64,000 nt of DNA from Pseudomonas congelans (lineage in GTDB: Bacteria; Pseudomonadota; Gammaproteobacteria; Pseudomonadales; Pseudomonadaceae): NCBI RefSeq assembly GCF_900103225.1, contig NZ_FNJH01000001.1, positions 1,572,185-1,636,184 of the forward strand. Direction: 5' to 3'. The notes beneath the pieces are model-generated. The model saw nothing but the letters and a program-made list of their open reading frames with translations, was not told the origin of the DNA and made no database searches. Positions 31,594 through 43,697 of this stretch are shown piece by piece; the first letter of the stretch is position 1, and every line of letters starts with the position of its first letter. Made by a program: the position numbers and the translations under genes.

Positions 31594-32040
31594 ATGACCT
31601 GGCAAGCCCACGTTACCGTCGCCACCATCGTCGAAGATCAAGGCCGCTTTCTGTTCGTCGAAGAAATCAAAGGCGGACGCGCCGTACTCAACCAACCCGC
31701 CGGGCACCTCGACCCGAATGAGAGCCTGCAACGCGCCGCCGTGCGTGAAACCCTGGAAGAAACCGGCTGGGACGTCGAATTGACCAGCGTGGTGGGCATC
31801 TATCTATACACCGCGCCGAGCAATGGCGTGACCTACCAGCGAATCTGCTTTGCCGCCAGGGCTTTGCGCCACCACCCCGAGTATCAACTCGACGAAGGCA
31901 TCGTCGGCGCAGTCTGGCTGACCCGCGATGAATTGCTGGCCCAGCAGGAGCGCTGGCGCAGCGAGCTGGTATTGCGTTGCCTGGACGACTACCTCGATGG
32001 CGAACATTTCAGTCTCGACCTGCTGCGCGACAAGGCGTGA
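31594..32040 (+). CDS. nudJ: Nudix hydrolase, NudJ-like
   Basis: A 148-residue Nudix protein with an intact box GHLDPNESLQRAAVRETLEETGW at about 34-56, carrying the REXXEE metal-binding core. The N-terminus TWQAHVTVATIVEDQGRFLFVEE matches NudJ (YmfB), a thiamine-pyrophosphate and nucleotide phosphatase. In E. coli ymfB is also next to mnmA, and here mnmA starts 60 bases downstream, so the pair is conserved. Confidence 0.88.
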   Translation: MTWQAHVTVATIVEDQGRFLFVEEIKGGRAVLNQPAGHLDPNESLQRAAVRETLEETGWDVELTSVVGIYLYTAPSNGVTYQRICFAARALRHHPEYQLDEGIVGAVWLTRDELLAQQERWRSELVLRCLDDYLDGEHFSLDLLRDKA

Positions 32041-32100
32041 GACTCGACGCCCTCAGCCTGATAGAATCGCGTCCTTTTACAGGTCAGCCGTTGAATCCCC

Positions 32101-33231
32101 ATGCGTGATCCAGCCCCCTCGAACTCAGAAATGAAGCGCGTCATAGTCGGCATGTCCGGCGGCGTGGACTCTTCCGTTTCCGCCGTACTGCTCATGGAGC
32201 AGGGTTATCAGGTGGAAGGCTTGTTCATGAAGAACTGGGAAGAAGACGACGGAACGGAATACTGCACCGCCCGCGAAGACCTGGCAGATGCCCAGGCCGT
32301 GTGCGACAAGATCGGCATCAAACTGCACACAGCGAACTTCGCGGCCGAGTACTGGGACAACGTCTTCGAGCACTTCCTCGAAGAGTACAAGGCCGGGCGC
32401 ACCCCGAACCCGGACATCCTGTGTAACCGGGAAATCAAGTTCAAGGCGTTTCTCGACTACGCACTGATGCTGGGCGCCGACCTTATTGCGACAGGCCATT
32501 ACGTACGCCGCCGCGATATCGATGGACGTACCGAGCTGCTCAAGGGCCTGGACCCGAACAAGGACCAGAGCTACTTCCTGCACGCCGTTGGCGGCGAGCA
32601 GATTGCCCGGACGCTGTTCCCGGTTGGCGAGCTGGAAAAGCCGGAAGTGCGTGCCATTGCCGAAAAACATGGCCTGGCCACTGCCAAAAAGAAGGATTCC
32701 ACCGGAATCTGCTTTATTGGCGAGCGCCGCTTCACTGATTTTCTGCGCCAGTACCTGCCCGCCCAGCCCGGCGAAATCAAGACCACCGAAGGTGAAGTCA
32801 TCGGTCGTCACAGCGGCTTGATGTATCACACCATCGGCCAGCGCCAGGGGCTGGGCATCGGCGGCCTCAAGGACGCAAGCGATGATCCGTGGTACGTGCT
32901 GGTCAAGGACTTGGACAACAATGAACTGATCGTCGGTCAGGGCAACGATCACCCCTGGCTGTTTTCCCGTGCGCTGGTCTCTTCGGAAATCTATTGGATC
33001 AACCCGATCGACCTTAGCACCCCGCGCAGCCTCACCGCGAAGGTCCGTTACCGTCAGGGCGACCAGCCATGCACGCTGGAAAAGACCGCTGACGGTTACC
33101 GCGCCACATTCGACGACCCGCAACGCGCTGTCACTCCCGGCCAGTCCGTGGTGTTCTACGACGGCGAAATCTGTCTGGGCGGCGGCGTGATCGAAATTGC
33201 CGAACCCTGGACCAGCAAGGACAAGCGTTGA
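32101..33231 (+). CDS. mnmA: tRNA-specific 2-thiouridylase MnmA
   Basis: A 376-residue enzyme that puts sulfur on U34 of tRNA-Lys, -Glu and -Gln, using sulfur delivered by TusE (10964). The PP-loop is [12 protein letters not shown]. The two catalytic cysteines are in [12 protein letters not shown] and [13 protein letters not shown]. The C-terminal beta-barrel completes the family length. Translation may begin at 32101 ([10 protein letters not shown]) or ten codons later at [11 protein letters not shown]. Its stop overlaps the hflD start by 1 base. Confidence 0.97.
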   Translation: MRDPAPSNSEMKRVIVGMSGGVDSSVSAVLLMEQGYQVEGLFMKNWEEDDGTEYCTAREDLADAQAVCDKIGIKLHTANFAAEYWDNVFEHFLEEYKAGRTPNPDILCNREIKFKAFLDYALMLGADLIATGHYVRRRDIDGRTELLKGLDPNKDQSYFLHAVGGEQIARTLFPVGELEKPEVRAIAEKHGLATAKKKDSTGICFIGERRFTDFLRQYLPAQPGEIKTTEGEVIGRHSGLMYHTIGQRQGLGIGGLKDASDDPWYVLVKDLDNNELIVGQGNDHPWLFSRALVSSEIYWINPIDLSTPRSLTAKVRYRQGDQPCTLEKTADGYRATFDDPQRAVTPGQSVVFYDGEICLGGGVIEIAEPWTSKDKR

Positions 33232-33851
33232 TGAGCCCGACTCAGGAACAACTGATCGCTCTGGGTGGTGTATTCCAGGCCGCCGTGCTGGTCGACCGGA
33301 TCGCCAAGACCGGTCAGATCAGCGAAGCGGCCCTGAGCTGCATGCTCGGCAGCCTGCTGGTGGTCGACCCCAAGGATACGCTGGACGTCTTCGGCGGCGA
33401 CGACCTCAACCTGCACGAAGGCTATCGCGCCATGGCCAGCGCTCTGGAGCGTGACCCGGCAACGTTGCAGCGCGAACCGTTGCGCTATGCCCTGTCGATG
33501 CTTGGCCTCGAGCGCCAGCTGGCCAAGCGCGATGACCTGCTTGAAGTGATCGGCAAACGCATTCCGGTGATTCAGTCTCAGGTCGAGCATTTTGGCATCG
33601 CCCACGAGAACGTGATTGCCGCGACCGGCGCGCTCTATCAGGACACCCTGAGCACCTTGCGCCAACGGATTCAGGTACAAGGCGACATGCGCAACCTGCA
33701 GCAGCCGAACAATGCCTCGAAGATTCGCGGCATTCTGCTGGCCGGTATTCGCTGTGCCCGCCTGTGGCGGCAAGTTGGCGGTCATCGCTGGCAGCTGGTG
33801 TTCAGCCGTCGCAAGCTGTTGAAAGAACTCTACCCATTGCTGCACGGCTGA
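33231..33851 (+). CDS. hflD: High-frequency lysogenization protein HflD homologue
   Basis: A 206-residue helical protein of the HflD (YcfC) family. [27 protein letters not shown] at the N-terminus and [30 protein letters not shown] near the C-terminus are characteristic. In E. coli the protein is membrane-associated and binds phage lambda CII; its normal role is unclear. Here, as in most Gammaproteobacteria, it lies between mnmA (1-base overlap) and purB (131-base gap). The ATG at 33231 is favoured over a TTG one codon earlier. Confidence 0.95.
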   Translation: MSPTQEQLIALGGVFQAAVLVDRIAKTGQISEAALSCMLGSLLVVDPKDTLDVFGGDDLNLHEGYRAMASALERDPATLQREPLRYALSMLGLERQLAKRDDLLEVIGKRIPVIQSQVEHFGIAHENVIAATGALYQDTLSTLRQRIQVQGDMRNLQQPNNASKIRGILLAGIRCARLWRQVGGHRWQLVFSRRKLLKELYPLLHG

Positions 33852-33928
33852 CGCGCCGCGCGCCAATGACCTTCACCACCCCAGGCACGACGCTGTCTAC
33901 GCTGGTCAGCGGGCTCCGGTCCGACTGA

Positions 33929-35353
<1,425 letters not shown>

Positions 35354-35371
35354 CACGCAAAAAAATTGCAC

Positions 35372-35397
35372 ACGCCCGGCTGTGCCGGGCGTTTTTA
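35372..35397 (+). terminator. Rho-independent terminator of purB
   Basis: ACGCCCGGC (35372-35380) pairs with GCCGGGCGT (35384-35392) over loop TGT, followed by five T residues. Confidence 0.9.
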
Positions 35398-35413
35398 TTT
35401 CAAGGGCTTACAC

Positions 35414-36580
35414 ATGAATCCTGATATTCCTCTACAACTTCTGGGCGGCATCAGTGCTCGCGTTTTCCTGCGTGACTACTGGCAGAAAAAACCGCTGCTG
35501 ATCCGCCAGGCTCTGCCGGACTTTCAAAGCCCGATTGACGCGGACGAGCTTGCCGGCCTCGCCCTGGAAGAAGAAGTGGAGTCGCGCCTGGTCATCGAAA
35601 ACGGCGAGCGTCCGTGGGAGCTGCGTCGTGGCCCGTTCGCTGAAGACGAGTTCAGCAAACTGCCCGAGCGCGACTGGACGCTGCTGGTCCAGGCCGTTGA
35701 CCAGTTCGTTCCGGAGGTCAGTGAGCTGCTGGAAAACTTCCGTTTTCTGCCCAGCTGGCGGATTGACGATGTGATGATCAGCTACGCTGCGCCTGGCGGC
35801 AGCGTCGGTCCGCATTTCGACAACTATGATGTTTTCCTGCTTCAGGGGCATGGCAAACGCCACTGGCAGATCGGCCAGATGTGCGATGCGGAAAGCCCGC
35901 TGCTGCAGCATGCCGACCTGCGCATCCTTGCCGAATTCGAGAAAACCGAAGAGTGGACTCTGGAACCGGGCGACATGCTTTACCTGCCGCCGCGCCTGGC
36001 GCACTGCGGCGTTGCCGTCGACGACTGCCTGACCTACTCGGTCGGTTTCCGTGCGCCGAGCGCTGCCGAAGTCCTGACCCACTTCACCGACTTCCTCAGC
36101 CAGTTCATCCCGGACGAAGAGCGCTATACCGATGCTGACGCCCAGCCGGTCAGCGATCCTCATCAGATCCAGCATGACGCGCTTGATCGCCTTAAAACGC
36201 TGCTGGCCGAACACATGAGTGACGAACGCCTGCTGCTGACCTGGTTCGGCCAGTTCATGACCGAACCGCGCTACCCGGAACTGGTGACCGGCCCCGAGCT
36301 GGACGAACAGGATCTGCTCGACAGCCTTGAGCAGGGTGCAGTGCTGATTCGCAACCCGAGCGCACGGCTGGCCTGGTCTGAAGTCGACGACGATCTGCTA
36401 CTGTTTGCCAGTGGCCAGAGCCGCCTGCTGCCGGGCAGCCTGCGTGACCTGCTCAAACTGATCTGTGCCGCCGATGCATTGCACAGCGAAAACCTTGGCC
36501 AATGGTTGGCCGATGACGAGGGACGCAATTTGCTTTGCGAACTCGTAAAACAAGGAAGCCTGGGATTTGCCGATGAATAA
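35414..36580 (+). CDS. roxA: Ribosomal protein L16 arginine 3-hydroxylase (JmjC/cupin oxygenase)
   Basis: A 388-residue 2-oxoglutarate/Fe(II) oxygenase of the YcfD/RoxA family. The iron ligands are in VGPHFDNYDVFLLQ (HxD) and LPPRLAHCGVA (distal His); RDYWQKKPLLIRQAL is the typical N-terminus, and a C-terminal winged-helix region completes the length. It hydroxylates an arginine of L16. The ATG at 35414 is the family start. The following GNAT gene begins inside the last codons. Confidence 0.93.
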   Translation: MNPDIPLQLLGGISARVFLRDYWQKKPLLIRQALPDFQSPIDADELAGLALEEEVESRLVIENGERPWELRRGPFAEDEFSKLPERDWTLLVQAVDQFVPEVSELLENFRFLPSWRIDDVMISYAAPGGSVGPHFDNYDVFLLQGHGKRHWQIGQMCDAESPLLQHADLRILAEFEKTEEWTLEPGDMLYLPPRLAHCGVAVDDCLTYSVGFRAPSAAEVLTHFTDFLSQFIPDEERYTDADAQPVSDPHQIQHDALDRLKTLLAEHMSDERLLLTWFGQFMTEPRYPELVTGPELDEQDLLDSLEQGAVLIRNPSARLAWSEVDDDLLLFASGQSRLLPGSLRDLLKLICAADALHSENLGQWLADDEGRNLLCELVKQGSLGFADE

Positions 36581-36995
36581 AGTCACTGTAGCTGTCGCCC
36601 AATGGCAGAAGAACAACGCCGATATCCGGCGCATACGCGACTCGGTATTCATTGCCGAACAATCGGTGCCGCCGGAACTGGAGTGGGATGCCGAAGATGC
36701 AGGTGCCGTGCACTTTCTCGCGTACGAAGGTGAATATGCGGTGGGCACTGCCCGACTGCTGCCCGATGGCGAGATCGGTCGACTGTCAGTCCTGAGGGAC
36801 TGGCGTGGCCTGAAGGTCGGGGAGGCTCTGCTGGGTGCAGTGATCCATGAAGCCGAACAGCGTGGGCTCAAGCCGCTCAAGCTGAGCGCTCAGGTGCAGG
36901 CCGTCGAGTTTTACCAGCGCTTCGGTTTTTCGGTTATCAGCGACGAGTTTCTCGAAGCCGGTCTCCCACACGTGGATATGCTCCGCGAAGCGTAA
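36573..36995 (+). CDS. GNAT-family N-acetyltransferase
   Basis: A 140-residue GNAT enzyme. The acetyl-CoA region reads IGRLSVLRDWRGLKVGEALLGAVI (a Q/RxxGxG/A-like loop), followed by LSAQVQAVEFYQRFGF, the usual C-terminal strand and turn. It resembles the YjcF/ElaA branch of small acetyltransferases. The ATG at 36573 overlaps the end of roxA by 8 bases, so the two are probably co-translated, as in PAO1 (from memory). The substrate is unknown. Confidence 0.88.
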   Translation: MNKVTVAVAQWQKNNADIRRIRDSVFIAEQSVPPELEWDAEDAGAVHFLAYEGEYAVGTARLLPDGEIGRLSVLRDWRGLKVGEALLGAVIHEAEQRGLKPLKLSAQVQAVEFYQRFGFSVISDEFLEAGLPHVDMLREA

Positions 36996-37002
36996 TCAAC
37001 AC

Positions 37003-37037
37003 CATTATGTAGGCGCTCACCGCGGCACTACATAATG
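37003..37037. repeat. Perfect inverted repeat after the GNAT gene
   Basis: CATTATGTAG (37003-37012) and CTACATAATG (37028-37037) form a perfect 10-bp stem with a 15-base GC-rich loop, beginning 8 bases after the GNAT stop. No T run follows. A related but imperfect pair of arms (TATGTAG...CACTACA) occurs at 37992-38019, on the other side of the next gene. Confidence 0.55.
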
Positions 37038-37181
37038 ATCGCCCTGCCCTTTTTCGCTCGACACACTCAAGGTCGACCCGAAAATCGGCGGGGCATTTTT
37101 ATGCCCGACCATTCAGCTTGATTGCCTGCGGCCGACACAGTGGCACAATCATGCTTTACGCGCTTAACGCGGAGAATGAAC

Positions 37182-37925
37182 ATGTCAGTACGCAACTTGC
37201 TCAATGCAGCGCTCACCTCGATGCTGATCATCTTCAGCGCTCAGACCATTGCGGCGACTGAAGTCGTCCCGCTCAACTACCGCACCAGTGCCGATCTGCT
37301 GCCGGTCGCCAAATCATTTCTGGGCAATGAAGGCACTGTCAGCGCCTACGGCAATCAACTGATCGTGAATGCAGAGTCACGCAAGATCGAAGAACTTCGC
37401 ACCTTGATCTCGCAACTCGACACCGCACCGAAACGCTTGCTGATCAGCGTCGACACCAGCGATAGCGCAACGCGCAGCAGCGGCGGCTCTCGAGTGATCG
37501 AGTACGGTACTGCCAGCCGCGAAGGCGGCGTGCAACAAGTACAGACCAGCGAAGGGACCCCTGCGCTCATCCAGGTTGGTCAGAGCGTGCCGTTGACCTC
37601 CTCATCCACAGATGCATACGGATACTCCCGAAGCGACACCGAGTACCGCAATGTAACCCAGGGGTTTTACGTCACGGCCAGCGTGACCGGCGACACGGTA
37701 CACCTGAGCATTAGCACCAATCATGACCGCATGAGCCAGGAGCGCCCTGATGCCGTCAAGGTGCAGAGTACCGACAGCCAGGTGAGTGGCAGGCTGGGAG
37801 AATGGATCACGCTGGCGAGCAATAGCAACGAATCCGTCGCGGATCAGAGTGGCCTGGCGCAACGCTATTCCACCCAGGGTCGTGACGATATGATTTTGCG
37901 CGTAAAGGTCGAAACCCTCGAATAG
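37182..37925 (+). CDS. Exported protein with a secretin N1-like domain, function unknown
   Basis: A 248-residue protein. A signal peptide (MSVRNLLNAALTSMLIIFSAQTIAA) is followed by a domain (about 26-90: EVVPLNYRTSADLLPVAKSF..., LIVNAESRKIEELRTLISQLD) with the pattern of secretin N1/NolW domains. The C-terminal part (about 125-245: PALIQVGQSVPLTSSS, TQGFYVTASVTGDTVHLSISTNHD) resembles the beginning of the secretin barrel domain but is far too short to form a pore. No type II or IV pilus genes are near. GGAG stands 8 bases before the ATG at 37182. It is a single gene between the GNAT gene and aceA, with its own terminator. Confidence 0.8.
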   Translation: MSVRNLLNAALTSMLIIFSAQTIAATEVVPLNYRTSADLLPVAKSFLGNEGTVSAYGNQLIVNAESRKIEELRTLISQLDTAPKRLLISVDTSDSATRSSGGSRVIEYGTASREGGVQQVQTSEGTPALIQVGQSVPLTSSSTDAYGYSRSDTEYRNVTQGFYVTASVTGDTVHLSISTNHDRMSQERPDAVKVQSTDSQVSGRLGEWITLASNSNESVADQSGLAQRYSTQGRDDMILRVKVETLE

Positions 37926-37963
37926 CCTGCAAGGGCTGAAAACCCAATACTTGCGGGCCTTTT
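37925..37963 (+). terminator. Terminator of the secretin-N1-like gene
   Basis: GCCTGCAAG (37925-37933) pairs with CTTGCGGGC (37950-37958) with one wobble pair, followed by CTTTT. The stem begins inside the stop codon area. Confidence 0.65.
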
Positions 37964-38453
37964 GATGACTGGCCGGTCGACTTCTCACAAATATGTAGTG
38001 ATTTAAAAAAAGCACTACAAAACGTTTGACGCCCCCTGGAAGTGCGAGGCATGATTGCCTCGCTCCCGCTAATCAGAGGCTTTGCAAAAAGCCTTCGAGT
38101 CGCCGCTCTCACACACCCGCAGAGCCGATTCGTGTCCGCACCGCCCACAAGGCAGTTTGACGAGGTTGCGACTGGAACGAAGTTGTCCCGAGGGACGGAA
38201 GCGTAAACGGTAACCCGGCAAGGCCGACGGTGATGCACAACGCCACTGCAGGCCCGACTGTCCACCTGACAGCCTCATGTCCGGACGCCCGCTCTCCCCT
38301 CGAACACATCGTTCACCCGTCGCGACCCACGTAACGTGCGGCTTCAAGCAAAACCCCGGATCAGCGAGCAGCCATCTACCGTGCCTTCGATAAACGAGGC
38401 GTTTTGGCGGAGCAGGACTTTCCAACGAGACCTACTTCTAGAGGTTTATCACC
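37964..38453 (+). other. Intergenic region before aceA with two dyads
   Basis: There is no convincing gene in these 490 bases. TATGTAGTG...CACTACA arms lie at 37992-38019 around an A-rich centre. A perfect hairpin GCGAGGC-ATGATT-GCCTCGC lies at 38044-38063, with TTGACG just upstream (38027-38032), so the aceA promoter may be here. That would leave a leader of nearly 400 bases. No riboswitch family was recognised. Confidence 0.45.
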
Positions 38454-39779
38454 ATGGCACTGACACGCGAACAACAAATAGCGGCTCTCGAGAAAGACTG
38501 GGCTGAAAATCCGCGCTGGAAAAACGTGACCCGTACTTACTCCGCCGCAGATGTGGTCCGCCTGCGCGGCTCGGTTCAACCCGAACACACCTTTGCACGA
38601 CTGGGTGCAGACAAGCTGTGGAATCTGGTAACCCAGGGTGCCAAACCGTCCTTCCGGCCAGACAAGGATTTCGTCAATTGCATGGGCGCCCTCACCGGCG
38701 GCCAGGCCGTGCAGCAGGTCAAGGCTGGTATTCAGGCCATCTACCTGTCCGGCTGGCAGGTCGCTGCCGACAACAACTCTGCCGAGTCCATGTACCCGGA
38801 TCAGTCGCTGTACCCGGTCGACTCGGTGCCGACCGTGGTCAAGCGCATCAACAACTCGTTCCGCCGCGCCGACCAGATCCAGTGGAAAGCAGGCAAGGCA
38901 CCGGGTGACGAAGGCTACATCGACTATTTCGCACCGATCGTGGCAGACGCGGAAGCCGGATTCGGCGGTGTGCTCAATGCTTATGAGCTGATGAAAAGCA
39001 TGATCGAAGCCGGCGCCGCCGGGGTGCACTTCGAAGATCAACTGGCTTCGGTGAAGAAATGTGGCCACATGGGCGGCAAGGTGCTGGTCCCGACTCAGGA
39101 AGCCATACAGAAACTGGTCGCCGCACGCCTGGCGGCCGATGTGGCCGGTGTACCGACCATCATTCTGGCGCGGACTGACGCCAACGCTGCCGACTTGCTG
39201 ACATCAGATTGCGATCCGTACGACAAGCCATTCGTAACTGGCGAACGGACCCACGAGGGGTTCTACAAGGTTCGCGCCGGTCTCGATCAGGCGATCTCGC
39301 GTGGCCTGGCGTACGCGCCCTACGCCGATCTGATCTGGTGCGAAACAGCCAGACCGGATCTGGACGAGGCACGCCGCTTCGCCGAAGCGATCAAAAAGGA
39401 ATACCCGGATCAGTTGCTGTCCTACAACTGCTCGCCGTCCTTCAACTGGAAGAAAAACCTCGACGACGCAACCATCGCCAGATTTCAGCGCGAGCTGTCG
39501 GCCATGGGTTACAAGCACCAGTTCATCACCCTGGCAGGCATTCACAACATGTGGCACAGCATGTTCAATCTGGCGCACGACTACGCCCGCAATGACATGA
39601 CCGCCTACGTGAAGCTGCAGGAACAGGAGTTCGCCGACGCCGCCAAGGGCTACACCTTCGTGGCCCACCAGCAGGAAGTGGGCACCGGCTATTTCGATGA
39701 CATGACGACCGTGATCCAGGGCGGCGTATCGTCGGTAACCGCACTGACCGGCTCGACCGAAGAAGAGCAATTCCACTGA
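38454..39779 (+). CDS. aceA: Isocitrate lyase
   Basis: A 441-residue enzyme of the glyoxylate shunt that splits isocitrate into glyoxylate and succinate. The catalytic KKCGHMGGK is intact near residue 202. [22 protein letters not shown] and [13 protein letters not shown] are family features. The length is that of the E. coli/P. aeruginosa type. It is alone; malate synthase is not in the window. It shares its substrate with idh (27087) and would be needed for growth on acetate, fatty acids or similar carbon sources. Confidence 0.97.
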   Translation: MALTREQQIAALEKDWAENPRWKNVTRTYSAADVVRLRGSVQPEHTFARLGADKLWNLVTQGAKPSFRPDKDFVNCMGALTGGQAVQQVKAGIQAIYLSGWQVAADNNSAESMYPDQSLYPVDSVPTVVKRINNSFRRADQIQWKAGKAPGDEGYIDYFAPIVADAEAGFGGVLNAYELMKSMIEAGAAGVHFEDQLASVKKCGHMGGKVLVPTQEAIQKLVAARLAADVAGVPTIILARTDANAADLLTSDCDPYDKPFVTGERTHEGFYKVRAGLDQAISRGLAYAPYADLIWCETARPDLDEARRFAEAIKKEYPDQLLSYNCSPSFNWKKNLDDATIARFQRELSAMGYKHQFITLAGIHNMWHSMFNLAHDYARNDMTAYVKLQEQEFADAAKGYTFVAHQQEVGTGYFDDMTTVIQGGVSSVTALTGSTEEEQFH

Positions 39780-39800
39780 TACCCAGCGCAACACGTTGAA

Positions 39801-39836
39801 AAGACAGGCCGTCCATAAGGGCGGTCTGTCTTTTGT
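39801..39836 (+). terminator. Rho-independent terminator of aceA
   Basis: AAGACAGGCCG and CGGTCTGTCTT form an 11-bp stem with one wobble pair, closed by a small loop and followed by TTTTG. Confidence 0.8.
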
Positions 39837-40242
39837 GTCAGAGGATGCCGGTATTGATCTCGGACAATAGGTAATTGCCGTGCGAATGCTACAAAAAGCG
39901 CACTTTATAAGCCCTACCGTTACCCACTATGCGCCGACTACCGTACTCTGAACTATCAACGCCCCCTCAAATGATATTAATTATCATTCAAATTGCCTTT
40001 TCTTACTTTTCTCAGTCAAGAAACATAATTAACGAAATACCCTCTGATGCCCGCCTGGCAGGCACCTCAGCCCTCCTGAAAGGCCTTGGGCAATTAATTC
40101 CGTAAATAAATTTGATGTAGAAAATTTACTTGCCAACTGTTTGCACATAAAATCAATTCGTTGACCGCACTGCGACATTTCGTCACTGCCTCGACTCTTT
40201 ATCAAGCACAGAGACCTTTGCTCTCTAACAAGGACTGACAGC
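39837..40242 (+). other. nuo operon promoter region
   Basis: An AT-rich stretch without a gene. It holds a strong Fur-like site (39970-39988) and several A/T-rich blocks (40090-40140) where the nuo promoters may lie. A small RNA downstream of the Fur-like site cannot be excluded, but I see no clear terminator before nuoA. Confidence 0.5.
39970..39988. promoter_or_regulatory. Fur box candidate upstream of nuoA
   Basis: The 7-1-7 core reads TGATATT-A-ATTATCA (39972-39986), 13 of 14 positions matching the TGATAAT-N-ATTATCA consensus, and the dyad extends to AATGATA...TATCATT. It lies 255 bases before nuoA and 135 bases after the aceA terminator. Confidence 0.6.
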
Positions 40243-40656
40243 ATGCCCGAATCGACAGGTCTGATTGCCCATAACTGGGGCTTCGCCATTTTCCTTTTGG
40301 GTGTTGTCGGCCTTTGCGCCTTCATGCTCGGTCTTTCCAGCCTGCTCGGAAGCAAGGCATGGGGCCGCAGCAAGAACGAACCTTTCGAATCCGGCATGCT
40401 GCCTACCGGCAGTGCGCGCCTGCGCCTCTCCGCAAAATTCTATCTGGTCGCGATGCTTTTCGTGATCTTTGACATTGAAGCCCTTTTTCTCTTTGCCTGG
40501 TCTGTGTCCGTCCGCGAAAGCGGCTGGACCGGATTCGTCGAAGCTCTCGTTTTCATAGCAATTCTGTTGGCAGGTCTTGTCTACCTATGGCGGGTTGGCG
40601 CTCTTGACTGGGCTCCTGAAGGTCGCCGTAATCGGCAAGCGAAGCTGAAACAATGA
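40243..40656 (+). CDS. nuoA: NADH-quinone oxidoreductase subunit A
   Basis: A 137-residue membrane subunit of complex I with three helices. The conserved loop ENEPFESG-like segment ([13 protein letters not shown]) and [15 protein letters not shown] are present. It is the first gene of the 13-gene nuo operon; nuoB follows after 10 bases. The operon codes for proton-pumping NADH:ubiquinone reductase in the inner membrane. Confidence 0.96.
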
Positions 40657-40666
40657 GGCTTTGGCG

Positions 40667-41341
40667 ATGCAATATAATCTCACCAGGATCGACCCGGATG
40701 CTCCTAACGAGCAGTACCCCATCGGCAAACGGGAAACCGTTTCCGATCCGTTAGAAGATCAAGTCCACAAAAACATCTACATGGGCAAGCTGGAAGACGT
40801 GCTGAATGGTGCGGTCAACTGGGGACGTAAAAACTCCCTGTGGCCCTACAACTTCGGCCTGTCGTGCTGCTATGTGGAAATGACCACCGCCTTCACGGCA
40901 CCCCACGACATCGCGCGCTTTGGCGCTGAAGTCATACGGGCGTCGCCACGGCAGGCGGATTTCATGGTTATTGCCGGTACCTGCTTCATCAAGATGGCGC
41001 CGATCATTCAGCGTCTCTACGAGCAAATGCTCGAGCCCAAGTGGGTTATCTCCATGGGTTCGTGTGCCAACTCCGGTGGCATGTACGACATCTACTCAGT
41101 GGTCCAGGGGGTGGACAAATTCCTTCCCGTGGATGTCTACGTGCCCGGCTGCCCGCCCCGCCCCGAGGCGTTTCTGCAAGGCTTGATGCTGCTGCAGGAA
41201 TCCATCGGCAAGGAGCGTCGCCCTCTTTCCTGGGTCGTTGGCGATCAAGGCGTGTATCGCGCCGAGATGCCATCGCAAAAGGAACAGCGCCGCGAACAGC
41301 GTATTCAGGTGACCAACCTGCGCAGCCCCGACGAAGTCTGA
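40667..41341 (+). CDS. nuoB: NADH-quinone oxidoreductase subunit B
   Basis: A 224-residue peripheral subunit carrying cluster N2, which hands electrons to quinone. Adjacent cysteines 67-68 in GLSCCYVEM, a further Cys in VIAGTCF and one in [10 protein letters not shown] make the usual four ligands. The ATG at 40667 is preferred to a TTG two codons upstream. Confidence 0.97.
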   Translation: MQYNLTRIDPDAPNEQYPIGKRETVSDPLEDQVHKNIYMGKLEDVLNGAVNWGRKNSLWPYNFGLSCCYVEMTTAFTAPHDIARFGAEVIRASPRQADFMVIAGTCFIKMAPIIQRLYEQMLEPKWVISMGSCANSGGMYDIYSVVQGVDKFLPVDVYVPGCPPRPEAFLQGLMLLQESIGKERRPLSWVVGDQGVYRAEMPSQKEQRREQRIQVTNLRSPDEV

Positions 41342-41406
41342 TCCAGCCCGTTCTTCTTATAAAAAAGACAAGAACCGGGGTTGATTCTGTACGTTGACCG
41401 AAGTGA

Positions 41407-43197
<1,791 letters not shown>

Positions 43198-43199
43198 GC

Positions 43200-43697
43200 A
43201 TGAATAGCCCGCTAATCCAGACAGACCGTTTCGCCCTGAGCGAAACCGAGCGCTCGGCCATCGAGCATGAGATGCATCACTACGAGGACCCGCGCGCGGC
43301 GTCCATCGAAGCCCTGAAAATTGTTCAGAAGGAACGCGGCTGGGTGCCCGACGGCGCCATTTACGCGATCGGCGACCTGCTGGGCATCCCCGCCAGCGAC
43401 GTCGAAGGCGTTGCCACCTTCTACAGCCAGATCTTTCGCCAGCCGGTCGGGCGTCACATCATTCGCGTCTGCAACAGCATGGTGTGCTTCATCGGCGGCC
43501 ACGAAAACGTGGTCGACGAGATAAAGAGCTCACTGGGCATCGGCCTGGGTCAGACCACCGCCGACGGTCGTTTCACACTGCTGCCGGTCTGCTGCCTCGG
43601 CAACTGTGACAAGGCGCCGGCCGTGATGGTCGACGACGACACTTTCGGCGATGTACAGCCTGCTGGCGTTGCCAAGATGCTGGAGGGTTACCTATGA
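43200..43697 (+). CDS. nuoE: NADH-quinone oxidoreductase subunit E
   Basis: A 165-residue thioredoxin-like [2Fe-2S] subunit (cluster N1a) of the NADH dehydrogenase module. The ligand cysteines lie in [11 protein letters not shown] and [13 protein letters not shown]. It starts 2 bases after nuoCD and overlaps nuoF by 4 bases (ATGA). Confidence 0.97.
   Translation: MNSPLIQTDRFALSETERSAIEHEMHHYEDPRAASIEALKIVQKERGWVPDGAIYAIGDLLGIPASDVEGVATFYSQIFRQPVGRHIIRVCNSMVCFIGGHENVVDEIKSSLGIGLGQTTADGRFTLLPVCCLGNCDKAPAVMVDDDTFGDVQPAGVAKMLEGYL

Noticed and set aside
37141..37156. Sigma-54-like TGGCAC...GC before the secretin-N1-like gene
   Set aside because: The spacing between GG and GC is 9 bases where 10 is required, so it is probably chance.
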